NCBI RefSeq assembly: GCF_014236655.1
Contig: NZ_JACMYG010000028.1
Location: 1 to 64,000 of the forward strand
Direction: 5' to 3'
Source: Pseudomonas kielensis
GTDB lineage: Bacteria; Pseudomonadota; Gammaproteobacteria; Pseudomonadales; Pseudomonadaceae
Length of the DNA stretch: 64,000 nucleotides
This document shows, piece after piece, positions 1 through 8,272 of this stretch (position 1 is its first letter; every line of letters begins with the position of its first letter). The notes under the pieces were generated by a model, which worked only from the letters and a program-made list of their open reading frames with translations, searched no databases and was not told where the DNA came from. The translations under genes and the position numbers were made by a program.

Positions 1-1
1 T

Positions 2-157
2 CTGAAAGTCGCACGGGACGCCAACTCGGCGACCTTCCTGACGTTCCAGTCGTTCGGCATCGCCGCGTTGATCTACCTGGCCGTGACCTTTGCCTTGGTC
101 GGCCTGTTCCGGGTTGCCGAACGCCGCTGGCTGGCATTTCTCGGACCGGCCCATTAA
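2..157 (+). CDS. ABC transporter permease, C-terminal fragment
   Basis: Only the last 51 codons are in the window; the gene begins upstream. The visible part contains a hydrophobic segment (roughly residues 17-37 of the fragment) and ends in a short basic tail (ERRW..GPAH). This is how the HisM/ArtM type of polar amino-acid ABC permease ends. The next gene is a HisP-type ATPase 68 bases downstream on the same strand, so the two very likely belong to one importer operon of the histidine/arginine/lysine/ornithine class. Role inferred: inner-membrane channel subunit. The substrate cannot be told from this fragment. Confidence 0.7.
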   Translation: MKVARDANSATFLTFQSFGIAALIYLAVTFALVGLFRVAERRWLAFLGPAH

Positions 158-225
158 GGACGGCAGTCACCGTTTGCGGCCTGCGCGTCGCAGCGAACCC
201 TTTTTCTTTCTGGATGTTTGCGCCC

Positions 226-990
226 ATGTACAAACTGACCATTGAAGAGTTGCACAAGAGTTACGGTAGCCACGAAGTGCTCAAGGGTGTGTCCCTCAAA
301 GCCAAGACCGGGGATGTGATCAGCCTGATCGGTGCCAGTGGTTCGGGCAAGAGCACCTTTTTGCGTTGCATCAACTTTCTCGAAACCCCCAACGACGGCG
401 CCATGAGCCTGGACGGCAAGTCGATTCGCATGGTCAAGGATCACCATGGCATGCGCGTGGCCGACGACGCCGAGTTGCAGCGCCTGCGCACGCGCCTGGC
501 GATGGTGTTCCAGCACTTCAACCTGTGGGGCCACATGACGGTGCTGGAAAACATCAGCATGGCGCCACGCCGGGTGCTGGGTGTCAGCAAGAAAGACGCT
601 GAAGAGCGGGCCCGCCGTTACCTGGAAAAGGTCGGCCTGCCGGCTCGTGTGGCGGAGCAGTATCCGGCGTTTCTTTCCGGTGGCCAGCAGCAGCGGGTGG
701 CGATCGCCCGTGCGCTGGCGATGGAGCCGGAAGTCATGCTGTTCGACGAACCCACTTCGGCCCTGGACCCGGAGTTGGTGGGTGAGGTGCTCAAGGTGAT
801 CCAGGGGCTGGCCGAAGAAGGCCGGACCATGATCATGGTCACCCATGAAATGAGCTTTGCGCGCAAGGTCTCCAACCAGGTCTTGTTCCTGCACCAGGGG
901 CGAGTCGAAGAGCAGGGCGCGCCGGAAGAGGTGCTGGGTAATCCGAAGAGTGAGCGTCTGCAACAGTTTCTCAGCGGTAACCTGAAGTAA
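226..990 (+). CDS. Polar/basic amino-acid ABC transporter ATP-binding protein (HisP/AotP type)
   Basis: A 254-residue ATPase that would energise uptake of a basic amino acid through the permease upstream. Walker A is GASGSGKST (about residues 35-43), the signature is LSGGQQQRV, and Walker B is VMLFDEP followed by TSALDPE, then the switch histidine in VTHEM. An insertion rich in Asp and Arg between Walker A and the Q-loop (QHFNLW) is characteristic of the HisP/AotP subfamily. I prefer the ATG at 226 (MYKLTIEELHKSYG) to the in-frame ATG at 214, because family members start at MYKL. It is the last gene of its operon. A GC-rich inverted repeat with a short T-run at about 993-1035 may terminate it, but this is weak. 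Confidence 0.9.
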   Translation: MYKLTIEELHKSYGSHEVLKGVSLKAKTGDVISLIGASGSGKSTFLRCINFLETPNDGAMSLDGKSIRMVKDHHGMRVADDAELQRLRTRLAMVFQHFNLWGHMTVLENISMAPRRVLGVSKKDAEERARRYLEKVGLPARVAEQYPAFLSGGQQQRVAIARALAMEPEVMLFDEPTSALDPELVGEVLKVIQGLAEEGRTMIMVTHEMSFARKVSNQVLFLHQGRVEEQGAPEEVLGNPKSERLQQFLSGNLK

Positions 991-1032
991 GTGCGCGCGC
1001 GTTTGGCCTTGGGGCTGGACGCGCGTAGCTTT

Positions 1033-1671
1033 TTATAGCGAGAGCAACAGGCGTCCGGCAAACAGAATCAGGATCACGCCCATGGTCCGTTCGAACCAGT
1101 GGCCCATGCGCATGAACTGCAAGCGCACCCGATTGCTGGAAAAGAACAGCGCCACCAGGACAAACCACAGGGCGTTGACCAGGCACATCCACAGACCGTA
1201 CAACGCCTGCACCCCTAGCGGCGTGGTGGCGCTGATGAGCGTGGTGAAGATCGCCAGAAAGAACAGCGTTGCCTTGGGGTTGGTGGCGTTGGTCAGGAAA
1301 CCGGTGGTGAAGGCTTTGCCCAGGCTCTGCGGGGCATCGGGTGCGGCGGCGGCCGGTTCGCTGTCAAGCGTCGACTTGGGTTTGCTGCGCAGCAGGCTGA
1401 CGCCCAGATAAACGATATAGCCGCCCCCCAGCACCTTGGCCACTGTCAGCAGCCAGGGTGTGGTGTGCATCAGTGCGCCGACGCCCAGCACCGTGTAAAG
1501 CACATGCACCGAAATGCCCGCGCCAATGCCCAGTGCAGTGCAGATTCCCACCCAGCGGCCAAACCTCACGCTCTGGCGGATCGTCACTGCAAAGTCCGGC
1601 CCCGGGGCCACCACGGCGAGAAAGTGAATGGTCGCCAACGCCAGGAACTCACCCAGATAATTCGAAAGCAT
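1033..1671 (-). CDS. LysE/RhtB family amino-acid exporter
   Basis: A 212-residue integral membrane protein of the LysE/RhtB (threonine/homoserine efflux) family. The N-terminal helix carries the family motif VAPGPDF. It is followed by several hydrophobic segments, GxGxxxG packing motifs (LGIGAGIS) and the conserved NPKA stretch near the middle (TNATNPKATLFFL). I chose the ATG at 1671 (MLSNYLGEF) because it places the first membrane helix at the usual distance; an upstream ATG at 1698 adds nine residues. It is on the same strand as and just downstream of the AlaX-like gene, so the two may be cotranscribed. The substrate is not predictable beyond an amino acid or small amine. Confidence 0.85.
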   Translation of the reverse strand: MLSNYLGEFLALATIHFLAVVAPGPDFAVTIRQSVRFGRWVGICTALGIGAGISVHVLYTVLGVGALMHTTPWLLTVAKVLGGGYIVYLGVSLLRSKPKSTLDSEPAAAAPDAPQSLGKAFTTGFLTNATNPKATLFFLAIFTTLISATTPLGVQALYGLWMCLVNALWFVLVALFFSSNRVRLQFMRMGHWFERTMGVILILFAGRLLLSL

Positions 1672-1756
1672 TTCAACTCCAGCTGATAAGGGGAGCATGC
1701 TCTGGCGAGCATGCCGGTAACGTGTGCTTTCGGGGTGGGGCGAGGCAGGCCGGGAC

Positions 1757-2383
1757 TCAGCTGACGTCGTAGCGCACGGACAGCGTGCCCTTCTTCTGCG
1801 AGAGGCTGGCGATGGTCACCGTGCCCAGTTCCTGCAGACGCTGTACATGGGTGCCGCCGCAACCGTAGGCGGGCAGTTCACCAAAACTGATTTCCCGTGC
1901 GCCTTCGCGCAGCGAGGTCAGGCGCGGCAAGTCTTCTTCAATCCACTGGGCCAGGGCATCTTGCAGTGCGCTGGCATCGAACTCCGTGGGCGTCTCACCC
2001 GGCTTGAACGTCACCCGCCCTTCGCCTGGCCAGTGATGGGCCTTGATCGGAATCCAGCCGAGGGTTTCGGCAAAGTGCCCGATCAAGTGCCCGGCCGTAT
2101 GCAGCCGGGTATTGAGTTGGCGACGTTGCTCGTCGAGGCGGATGCGGGTCATGCCGGGGCTGATGGGGCGATCGACGTAGTGCACGATGCGCTCGGGCTC
2201 CTGAACCACCCGCAGGACCTGGCTTTCACCGATCCAGCCGGTGTCGCAGAGTTGGCCGCCACCTTGAGGGTGGAACAGCGTGGCGCGCAGTACGACGGCA
2301 AATTCGCTCTCGTAGGGCGTGCATTCCAGGACTTCCACGTTGGCACTGTGTTCATCGCTGTGGAAGAACAGGCGAAGCGTCAT
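1757..2383 (-). CDS. Alanyl-tRNA editing protein (AlaX-like)
   Basis: A 208-residue free-standing editing domain that would hydrolyse Ser-tRNA(Ala) or Gly-tRNA(Ala) in the cytoplasm. The expected zinc ligands are visible: HxxxH in HTAGHL and CxxxH in CGGTH. The conserved HPQGGGQ strand of the AlaRS second additional domain is also present. It lacks AlaRS catalytic and anticodon regions, so it is a stand-alone AlaX and not a broken alaS. The ATG at 2383 (MTLRLFFHS) is preferred over one nine codons upstream. The gene is divergent from the LysR regulator, with 91 bp between start codons, and may be under its control. The link to the neighbouring amino-acid exporter is suggestive only. Confidence 0.85.
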   Translation of the reverse strand: MTLRLFFHSDEHSANVEVLECTPYESEFAVVLRATLFHPQGGGQLCDTGWIGESQVLRVVQEPERIVHYVDRPISPGMTRIRLDEQRRQLNTRLHTAGHLIGHFAETLGWIPIKAHHWPGEGRVTFKPGETPTEFDASALQDALAQWIEEDLPRLTSLREGAREISFGELPAYGCGGTHVQRLQELGTVTIASLSQKKGTLSVRYDVS

Positions 2384-2474
2384 ATTCCAGGCTCTTATCA
2401 AAATTTCCATTTTTTATTATATGGATGGCGCAATAGCGTGATAATCCGTTCAAACATCAAAGGACTGTTGCGCT

Positions 2475-3473
2475 GTGAGCATAAATCTCCCGTTACCGCT
2501 GTTGGGTGAAATGGCAATTTTCGTCAAGGTGGTCGAGACCGGCAGCTTCTCGGAAGCTGCGCGCCAACTGGGCTCTTCTCCCTCGGCGGTGAGCCGGAGT
2601 ATCTCGCGCCTGGAAAAAGCCCTGGCCACCCGCTTGCTGCAACGCACTACGCGCAAGTTGCGCCTGAGCGATGGTGGCGAAGAGGTGTTCAAGCGCTGCC
2701 AGGAGATGGTCAGCGCGGCCCGTTCGGTCATGGAAATCAGTGGCCAGTTCACCCAGGAAGCCGAAGGGCGGGTGCGGGTCAGCGTGCCCAAGGCCGTGGG
2801 ACGGTTTGTGATCCATCCACATATGCCGGAGTTTCTGCGGCGCTACCCCAAGGTCGATGTCGAGTTGCTCCTGGAGGACCGTGAGGTTGACCTGATCGAC
2901 GACCATGTCGACCTGGCGATTCGCATCACCGACCGCCCGCCAGTGGGGCTGGTAGGGCGCCAGTTGCTGACCATCGACCACCTGCTGTGCGCGACGCCGC
3001 AGTACCTGGCGGAGCACGGCACGCCGAGCCATCCCCACGACCTGCTGAATCACAGTTGTATCTACCTGGGCGAAACGCCGAGCGACGCGCGCTGGAAGTT
3101 CAAGCAGGGCAGCAAGGCGGTGACCGTCGGGGTGCGCGGGCGTTATGCCGCCAATCACACCGGGGTGCGCCTGGGGGCCGTGTTGCAGCACATCGGCATT
3201 GGCAGCCTGCCGTACTTCACCGCCCGGCATGCGCTTGAGCAGGGGTTGATTGTGCAGGTGCTAGCGGACTGGAGCTTTCTTGCTTCCTACAGTGGTGGTG
3301 CCTGGTTACTGCACTCGCCAACCCGCTACTTGCCACCCAAACTGCGGGTGTTCATCGATTATCTGGTGGAGTGCCTGGAGAAAGAGCCAACGCTGAGTAA
3401 GCCGGGGAAATCCGCTGGGGCTGGCGCGCTCGTTGCGCACTATGAGTTGCCGGAGAGTGAGGGGCTGTTCTGA
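2475..3473 (+). CDS. LysR family transcriptional regulator
   Basis: A 332-residue LysR-type DNA-binding regulator. The N-terminal winged helix-turn-helix is clear (MAIFVKVVETGSFSEAARQL, then SPSAVSRSISRLE). It is followed by a periplasmic-binding-protein-like effector domain from about residue 100 (VRVSVP, LLEDREVDLIDD). The GTG at 2475 gives 332 residues; an ATG at 2511 directly before the HTH is the alternative. It is divergent from the AlaX-like gene, the usual LysR arrangement for controlling a neighbour. The C-terminal tail after about residue 300 is low in conservation. No effector can be assigned. Confidence 0.88.
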   Translation: MSINLPLPLLGEMAIFVKVVETGSFSEAARQLGSSPSAVSRSISRLEKALATRLLQRTTRKLRLSDGGEEVFKRCQEMVSAARSVMEISGQFTQEAEGRVRVSVPKAVGRFVIHPHMPEFLRRYPKVDVELLLEDREVDLIDDHVDLAIRITDRPPVGLVGRQLLTIDHLLCATPQYLAEHGTPSHPHDLLNHSCIYLGETPSDARWKFKQGSKAVTVGVRGRYAANHTGVRLGAVLQHIGIGSLPYFTARHALEQGLIVQVLADWSFLASYSGGAWLLHSPTRYLPPKLRVFIDYLVECLEKEPTLSKPGKSAGAGALVAHYELPESEGLF

Positions 3474-3520
3474 GGGGCGGCGGGGTGATTCAGGCTGTAC
3501 GCGTGGTCGTCAACGTCCAT

Positions 3521-3543
3521 CGCGAGCAAGCTCGCTCCTACAG
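3521..3543. repeat. Pseudomonas REP-like palindrome
   Basis: The core GCGAGC-AA-GCTCGC followed by TCCTACAG matches the common REP sequences of fluorescent pseudomonads. It lies between the 3' ends of two convergent genes, the usual REP location. A degenerate second copy may be at about 3580-3612. Confidence 0.6.
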
Positions 3544-3621
3544 TGTCCCTGGCTTACACGGGAATTTTGAAGAAGCTGGCTTGCCAGCGAACAGGGCCGC
3601 AAGCCATTGCAGGGCTGTTGA

Positions 3622-4020
3622 TCAGTGCTTGCTGTCCTGGTTCGACAGGGCCAGCAGTTGTTTTTCCTGGTTCCAGTCGAAGGGTTCGTCGTTCTGTTCG
3701 GCTTCGAAGCGACGTTCTTCCAGGGCCTGGTACAGGTCGATTTCATCGTCGGGCATGTAGTGCAGGCAGTCACCGGCGAAGTACCACAGCAGGTCGCGTG
3801 GGACCATATGGGCGATTTGCGGGTAGCGCTGGATGATCTGGCACATCAGGTCCTGGCCCAGGTACTGGCTTTCGATCGGATCGATCGGCAGGGCGGCACG
3901 CAGTTCGTCGAAGCGTTCCAGGAACAGCGCATGGCTTTCTTCCGGAACCTGCTCGGCTTCACCGACAGCGACCAGGATACTGCGCAGGAGGTCGAGCTGG
4001 ACGAGAGTTTGGTCGAGCAT
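3622..4020 (-). CDS. Conserved Pseudomonas protein, PA2817-like
   Basis: A 132-residue acidic soluble protein without signal peptide or membrane segment. It reads as a mostly helical protein with conserved-looking aromatic and acidic stretches (YFAGDCLHYMPDDEIDLY, FDWNQEKQLL). I associate it with the PA2817 family of Pseudomonas, which sits next to a FadE-type acyl-CoA dehydrogenase as here; this assignment is from memory. It begins just after the terminator that separates it from fadE on the same strand, with a GAGGA ribosome-binding site. Function unknown. Confidence 0.7.
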   Translation of the reverse strand: MLDQTLVQLDLLRSILVAVGEAEQVPEESHALFLERFDELRAALPIDPIESQYLGQDLMCQIIQRYPQIAHMVPRDLLWYFAGDCLHYMPDDEIDLYQALEERRFEAEQNDEPFDWNQEKQLLALSNQDSKH

Positions 4021-4046
4021 AACGGGAGTCCTCTAGAACTAAAGCA

Positions 4047-4085
4047 AAACGGGCGCCGGAGTATATAGCCCTGGCGCCCGTTTTT
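4047..4085 (-). terminator. Terminator downstream of fadE
   Basis: A 9-bp GC-rich inverted repeat (ACGGGCGCC / GGCGCCCGT) flanked by an A-run and a T-run, so it could work on both strands. It lies between the stop of fadE and the start of the PA2817-like gene. Confidence 0.75.
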
Positions 4086-4115
4086 CATCTGTACCGCGCT
4101 GGACGGGCCCGGGTA

Positions 4116-6569
4116 TTAGCGGACTTTGCCCTCGGCCAGTTGCAGTTGCTCCTTGGAAAAGTCATCGACGTCGATCACCTTGCGGCGCGCTACTTCGGCT
4201 TCGCGCAGGTTTTGCGCTTCCACGGCTTGCAGCACCCCGGCCTCGAGTGCCGCGTCGATGAGGTTCTCCCCGGCAGCGGGCTTGAACTGCCCGCTCTTGA
4301 GGGCCAGGTGGACTTTTTTCTGCAGTGGATGGACTGCATTGAGCAGGTCGCAGGCGTGTTGCAGGGCGCCCACCGGATCGTCGACGGCTTGCGGACGGTA
4401 GCAGCCGCCCAGCAGTTCTTCGAGGGTCGGGTCGCCCTTGGGCCGGCCGATCACGCCTGCCACTTCGGCACCGAGTCGATCGTCCGGGCCTTTGTGGCGG
4501 CGTCCGAACGGAAACACGATGACCCGCAACAGGCAGCCCAGCACCTTGCTCGGGAAGTTGCTCAGCAACTCGTCCAGCGCCCGCTCGGACTGCCCCAGGC
4601 TTTCCTCCATTGCCCAGGTGAACAGCGGCCGCATGTGTTCAGGCGAGTCGAGGTCGTGATAACGCTTGAGCGCCGCGGAGGCCAGGTACATGTTGCTCAG
4701 CACATCGCCCAGACGGGCCGACAAGCGTTCACGGCGTTTCAGTTCGCCGCCCAGCAACATCATGCTCAGGTCGGCGAGCATGGCGAAGGCAGCCGCCTGA
4801 CGGTTGAGCGCGCGGAAGTAACCCTGGCTGAGTTTGTCACCGGGACTGTGTTCCAGATGACCAAGACCGAGGTTGAGTACCAGGGTGCTGGCCGCGTTGC
4901 TCACGGCAAAGCCGATGTGCTTGAGCAGCAGGCCGTCGAACTCTTTCAGTGCCTGCTCTTTGTCTTCGCGACCGGCGAGGGCCATTTCCTTCAGGACGAA
5001 CGGGTGGCAGCGGATCGCGCCCTGGCCGAAGATCATCAGGTTGCGCGAGAGAATGTTCGCGCCTTCCACGGTGATGAAGATCGGCGCACCTTGCCAACTG
5101 CGTCCCAGGTAGTTGTTCGGCCCCATGATGATGGCCTTGCCGCCGTGCACATCCATTGCGTGGCTGATGCACTCGCGACCCCGTTCGGTGAGGTGATATT
5201 TGAGCACTGCCGAAAGCACCGAGGGTTTTTCGCCTAGGTCCAGGGCGCTGGCGGTGAGCATGCGTGCCGCGTCCATCATCCAGGCATTGCCACCGATGCG
5301 CGCCATGGCTTCTTGAATGCCTTCGAAGGCCGAGAGCGGCACGTTGAACTGTTCGCGCACCTGGGCATATTGGCCGGTGACCAGGCTTGTGAACTTGGCG
5401 GCGCCCGTGCCTACGGCCGGCAACGAAATCGAACGCCCCACCGACAGGCAGTTCATCAGCATCATCCAGCCCTTGCCGAGCATCTCCTGGCCGCCAATGA
5501 GGAAGTCCAGCGGCACGAACACGTCCTTGCCGGAGTTGGGGCCGTTCATGAACGACGCGCCGAGGGGCAGGTGGCGACGCCCGATTTCCACCCCGGCGGT
5601 ATCGGTGGGAATCAAGGCCAGGCTGATGCCCAGGTCTTCCTCGTCGCCCAGCAGATGGTCCGGGTCATAAGCCTTGAACGCCAGGCCGAGCAGGGTGGCG
5701 ACGGGGCCCAGGGTGATGTAGCGCTTTTCCCAGTTCAGGCGCAGACCCAGGGTTTCCTCGCCTTGCCATTGGCCTTTGCAGATCACCCCGGTGTCGGGCA
5801 TCGCGCCAGCGTCGGAACCTGCCAGCGGGCCGGTCAGGGCGAAGCACGGGATGTCATCGCCACGGGCCAGGCGCGGCAGGTAGTGGTTGCGTTGTTCTTC
5901 GGTGCCGTAGTGCAGCAGCAGCTCGGCCGGCCCCAGTGAGTTGGGGACCATCACGGTGGAGGCCAGGTCGCCACTGCGGGTCGCCAGTTTCATCGCCACC
6001 TGCGAGTTGGCGTAGGAGGAGAACCCCTTGCCGCCGTATTCCCGGGGAATGATCAGGGCAAAAAAGCCGTTGGCCTTGATATGTGCCCAGGCTTCGGCTG
6101 GCAGGTCCATGGTCTGGCCGATCTGCCAGTCGCTGACCATGGCGCAGAGTTCTTCGGTCGGGCCGTCGAGAAAGGCTTGCTCCTCGTCGCTCAACTGCGC
6201 CTTGGGATAGGCCAGCAGCTTGTTCCAGTCCGGCCGGCCGCTGAACAGTTCGCCATCCCACCAGACAGTGCCCGCATCGATGGCGTCGCGTTCGGTCTGC
6301 GACATGGGCGGCAGGGTTTTCTGGAACCAGCTGAACAGCGGGGCGCTGAAGAATTTGCGCCGCAGGTCTGGCAGGAGCAGGGGGGCGGCCACGGCCGCCA
6401 GCGCAATCCAGAAAATCAGCAGCAACCAGCCTGGTGCATGACTCAGGATGCCCATCGCCAGCAGGTAGACGGCGACGATGCCCAGGGCGGGCAGGGGCGC
6501 GGTGCGGCGGTGAGCCAGATAGGCAATTCCGAACACCAGAACCAGTATCCACAACAGCAACATATTCAA
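4116..6569 (-). CDS. fadE: Acyl-CoA dehydrogenase, FadE type
   Basis: An 817-residue protein close in length to E. coli FadE (about 814). It would catalyse the first dehydrogenation of fatty acyl-CoA in beta-oxidation, passing electrons to ETF. The first about 60 residues are strongly hydrophobic and probably anchor it to the inner membrane. The dehydrogenase core follows (FALTGPLAGSDAGA, IITVEGAN-like region), with the presumed catalytic glutamate in ITVEGANILSR. A long C-terminal extension (DUF1974-like) completes the family architecture. It is monocistronic by position, with a terminator after it. The electron acceptor genes etfQO and etfBA are at 47-51 kb in the same window. No in-frame damage is seen. 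Confidence 0.9.
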   Translation of the reverse strand: MNMLLLWILVLVFGIAYLAHRRTAPLPALGIVAVYLLAMGILSHAPGWLLLIFWIALAAVAAPLLLPDLRRKFFSAPLFSWFQKTLPPMSQTERDAIDAGTVWWDGELFSGRPDWNKLLAYPKAQLSDEEQAFLDGPTEELCAMVSDWQIGQTMDLPAEAWAHIKANGFFALIIPREYGGKGFSSYANSQVAMKLATRSGDLASTVMVPNSLGPAELLLHYGTEEQRNHYLPRLARGDDIPCFALTGPLAGSDAGAMPDTGVICKGQWQGEETLGLRLNWEKRYITLGPVATLLGLAFKAYDPDHLLGDEEDLGISLALIPTDTAGVEIGRRHLPLGASFMNGPNSGKDVFVPLDFLIGGQEMLGKGWMMLMNCLSVGRSISLPAVGTGAAKFTSLVTGQYAQVREQFNVPLSAFEGIQEAMARIGGNAWMMDAARMLTASALDLGEKPSVLSAVLKYHLTERGRECISHAMDVHGGKAIIMGPNNYLGRSWQGAPIFITVEGANILSRNLMIFGQGAIRCHPFVLKEMALAGREDKEQALKEFDGLLLKHIGFAVSNAASTLVLNLGLGHLEHSPGDKLSQGYFRALNRQAAAFAMLADLSMMLLGGELKRRERLSARLGDVLSNMYLASAALKRYHDLDSPEHMRPLFTWAMEESLGQSERALDELLSNFPSKVLGCLLRVIVFPFGRRHKGPDDRLGAEVAGVIGRPKGDPTLEELLGGCYRPQAVDDPVGALQHACDLLNAVHPLQKKVHLALKSGQFKPAAGENLIDAALEAGVLQAVEAQNLREAEVARRKVIDVDDFSKEQLQLAEGKVR

Positions 6570-6812
6570 TCCTCCGTGAAACCAGGGTCAAAACCACCCC
6601 AAGAGCTTAGTCGGCATCTGCCAAAGGGGGCGGTTGGTACTATGTGTTTGAATGTGTAGGAAACAGGGGGTGTATTTCGCTTGTGAAACCGGGCGGCAAG
6701 CTGAGTAAACCCTGCGTGGGGTGTGCGACAAGCGCTCATGTTTGGCCGAAATGTCGTTATCTCTGTGCTGAGGGTATCGCTAGACTCGGGGCTTCCCCAG
6801 GAGAGCGTTCTC

Positions 6813-7472
6813 ATGCACGAGTATCTAAGTCCCGGCCGCTTCATCGATAGTGACCACCCCTCGGTGGTGGAGTTCGCCGAAAAACATCGGGGCAGCAGTC
6901 GTGACCCGATCGCGCAGGCGGTCAATCTCTATTACGCGGTGCGCGAGGCCGTGCGCTACAACCCCTACACCTTCAGTCGTGATCCCGAGACACTGCGCGG
7001 CAGCTATGCCCTGGCCACCGGTGAAAGCTACTGCGTGCCCAAGGCCACTTTGCTGGCCGGCTGTGCCCGGCATTGCGGGATAGCCGCACGCATCGGCCTG
7101 GCGGACGTGCGCAATCATCTGTCGACTCCGCGCCTGATCGCCTTGCTCAAGAGCGATGTATTCGCCATGCACGGCTACACCGAGTTGTATCTGCAGGGGC
7201 GCTGGGTCAAGGCGACGCCGGCGTTCAATGCGCGGCTGTGTGAAGTGTTCGATGTGCCAGCGTTGGAGTTCGACGGGGTCAACGACAGCGTATTCCATGC
7301 CTTCAACCGGCAGGGGCAGCAGTCCATGGAGTACCTGGTGGATCATGGCCAGTTTGCCGATGTCCCCGAGGTGTTCTTTTTCGAGCACCTGCAGCAGTGC
7401 TACCCCCATTTGTTCAGCGAGCAAATGCCGGCCCTGTTGGGTGACATGCAGAGCGATTTGTCTGACGCCTGA
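6813..7472 (+). CDS. Transglutaminase-like domain protein
   Basis: A 219-residue cytoplasmic protein with a transglutaminase-like fold. The nucleophile region GESYCVPKATLLAGCAR (Cys at about residue 75) and the histidine region AMHGYTELYL are clear. The third catalytic position, normally Asp in a WxxxDPT strand, reads KATPAFN here, so the triad may be incomplete. It probably acts as a peptidase or amidase, or only binds peptides. The ATG at 6813 is chosen because it has the ribosome-binding site CAGGAGA; longer in-frame starts exist at 6723. It is divergent from fadE and 43 bases upstream of a glutathione transferase gene, possibly cotranscribed. Substrate unknown. Confidence 0.75.
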   Translation: MHEYLSPGRFIDSDHPSVVEFAEKHRGSSRDPIAQAVNLYYAVREAVRYNPYTFSRDPETLRGSYALATGESYCVPKATLLAGCARHCGIAARIGLADVRNHLSTPRLIALLKSDVFAMHGYTELYLQGRWVKATPAFNARLCEVFDVPALEFDGVNDSVFHAFNRQGQQSMEYLVDHGQFADVPEVFFFEHLQQCYPHLFSEQMPALLGDMQSDLSDA

Positions 7473-7515
7473 TCCGGCGTAGACTGCTGCGGCATTCATC
7501 CATTGAGGGAAGATC

Positions 7516-8139
7516 ATGCTGAAGATCTGGGGTCGGAAAAACTCGTCGAACGTCAGGAAACCCCTGTGGGCGGCGCAGGAACTTGGCCTGGCCTACGAGG
7601 CCATCGACGCCGGCGGCGCGTTTGGGCTGGTCGATACGCCTGAGTACCGGGCCATGAACCCCAACGGCCGAGTGCCGGTGATCGAAGATGACGGGTTTGT
7701 CCTTTGGGAGTCCAACACCATCGTGCGTTACCTGATGGCCCGTCATGCCAATGGGACCCCTTGGTATCCGGCCGATGTCCAGGCCCGTGCCAGTGCCGAA
7801 AAGTGGATGGACTGGACCACTTCCAGTTTCGCCGGTCCGTTCCGCACCGTGTTCTGGGGGGTGTTGCGCACCCCGCCCGCGCAGCAGGACTGGTCGGCGA
7901 TCAAGGCCGCGATCAAGGAGTGCGAAGCCTTGCTGGCGATGGCGGATCAGGCATTGGCCAGCCAGCCCTATCTGTCCGGTGCCGAGATCGGCATGGGCGA
8001 CATTCCCCTGGGCAGTTTCATCTATGCCTGGTTCGAGATGCCTATCGAGCGCACCCATCAGCCCCATCTGCAAGCCTGGTACGCGCGCCTGAAACAGCGC
8101 CCGGCCTATCAGCAGGCGGTCATGACCGCGTTGACTTAA
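7516..8139 (+). CDS. Glutathione S-transferase family protein
   Basis: A 207-residue two-domain GST. The N-terminal thioredoxin fold has the serine-type active-site segment (GRKNSSNVRKPLWAAQ) and the cis-proline/glutathione-binding signature NPNGRVPVIEDDGFVLWES. The C-terminal helical domain starts at about residue 85. It would conjugate or reduce small electrophiles with glutathione in the cytoplasm; the actual substrate is unknown. The ATG at 7516 is preceded by GGGAAG. It follows the transglutaminase-like gene closely. Confidence 0.88.
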   Translation: MLKIWGRKNSSNVRKPLWAAQELGLAYEAIDAGGAFGLVDTPEYRAMNPNGRVPVIEDDGFVLWESNTIVRYLMARHANGTPWYPADVQARASAEKWMDWTTSSFAGPFRTVFWGVLRTPPAQQDWSAIKAAIKECEALLAMADQALASQPYLSGAEIGMGDIPLGSFIYAWFEMPIERTHQPHLQAWYARLKQRPAYQQAVMTALT

Positions 8140-8272
8140 TACTGACTATCAATACGCATGACTGTACTTGTGCGGCGTCGCCAAGCACCATAACGCTCAT
8201 GCGCCGCGGTGGTTTTGCTCGCCGCGAGCCCCAACGTATTCCTCACTTCCCTTCTTGGTGCGTAAATCCGAT

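Noticed and set aside
1699..1756. GAGCATGCTC-type palindrome between the exporter and AlaX genes as a terminator.
   Set aside because: No T-run on the relevant strand and the two genes may be cotranscribed.
4140..5237. A 365-codon plus-strand frame opposite fadE.
   Set aside because: Antisense shadow of a full-length, well-conserved acyl-CoA dehydrogenase.
6570..6812. GTTTGAATGTGTAGGAAAC upstream of fadE as a PsrA operator.
   Set aside because: The half-sites are in the reverse order and the spacer is too long for the PsrA motif, so it was not listed.
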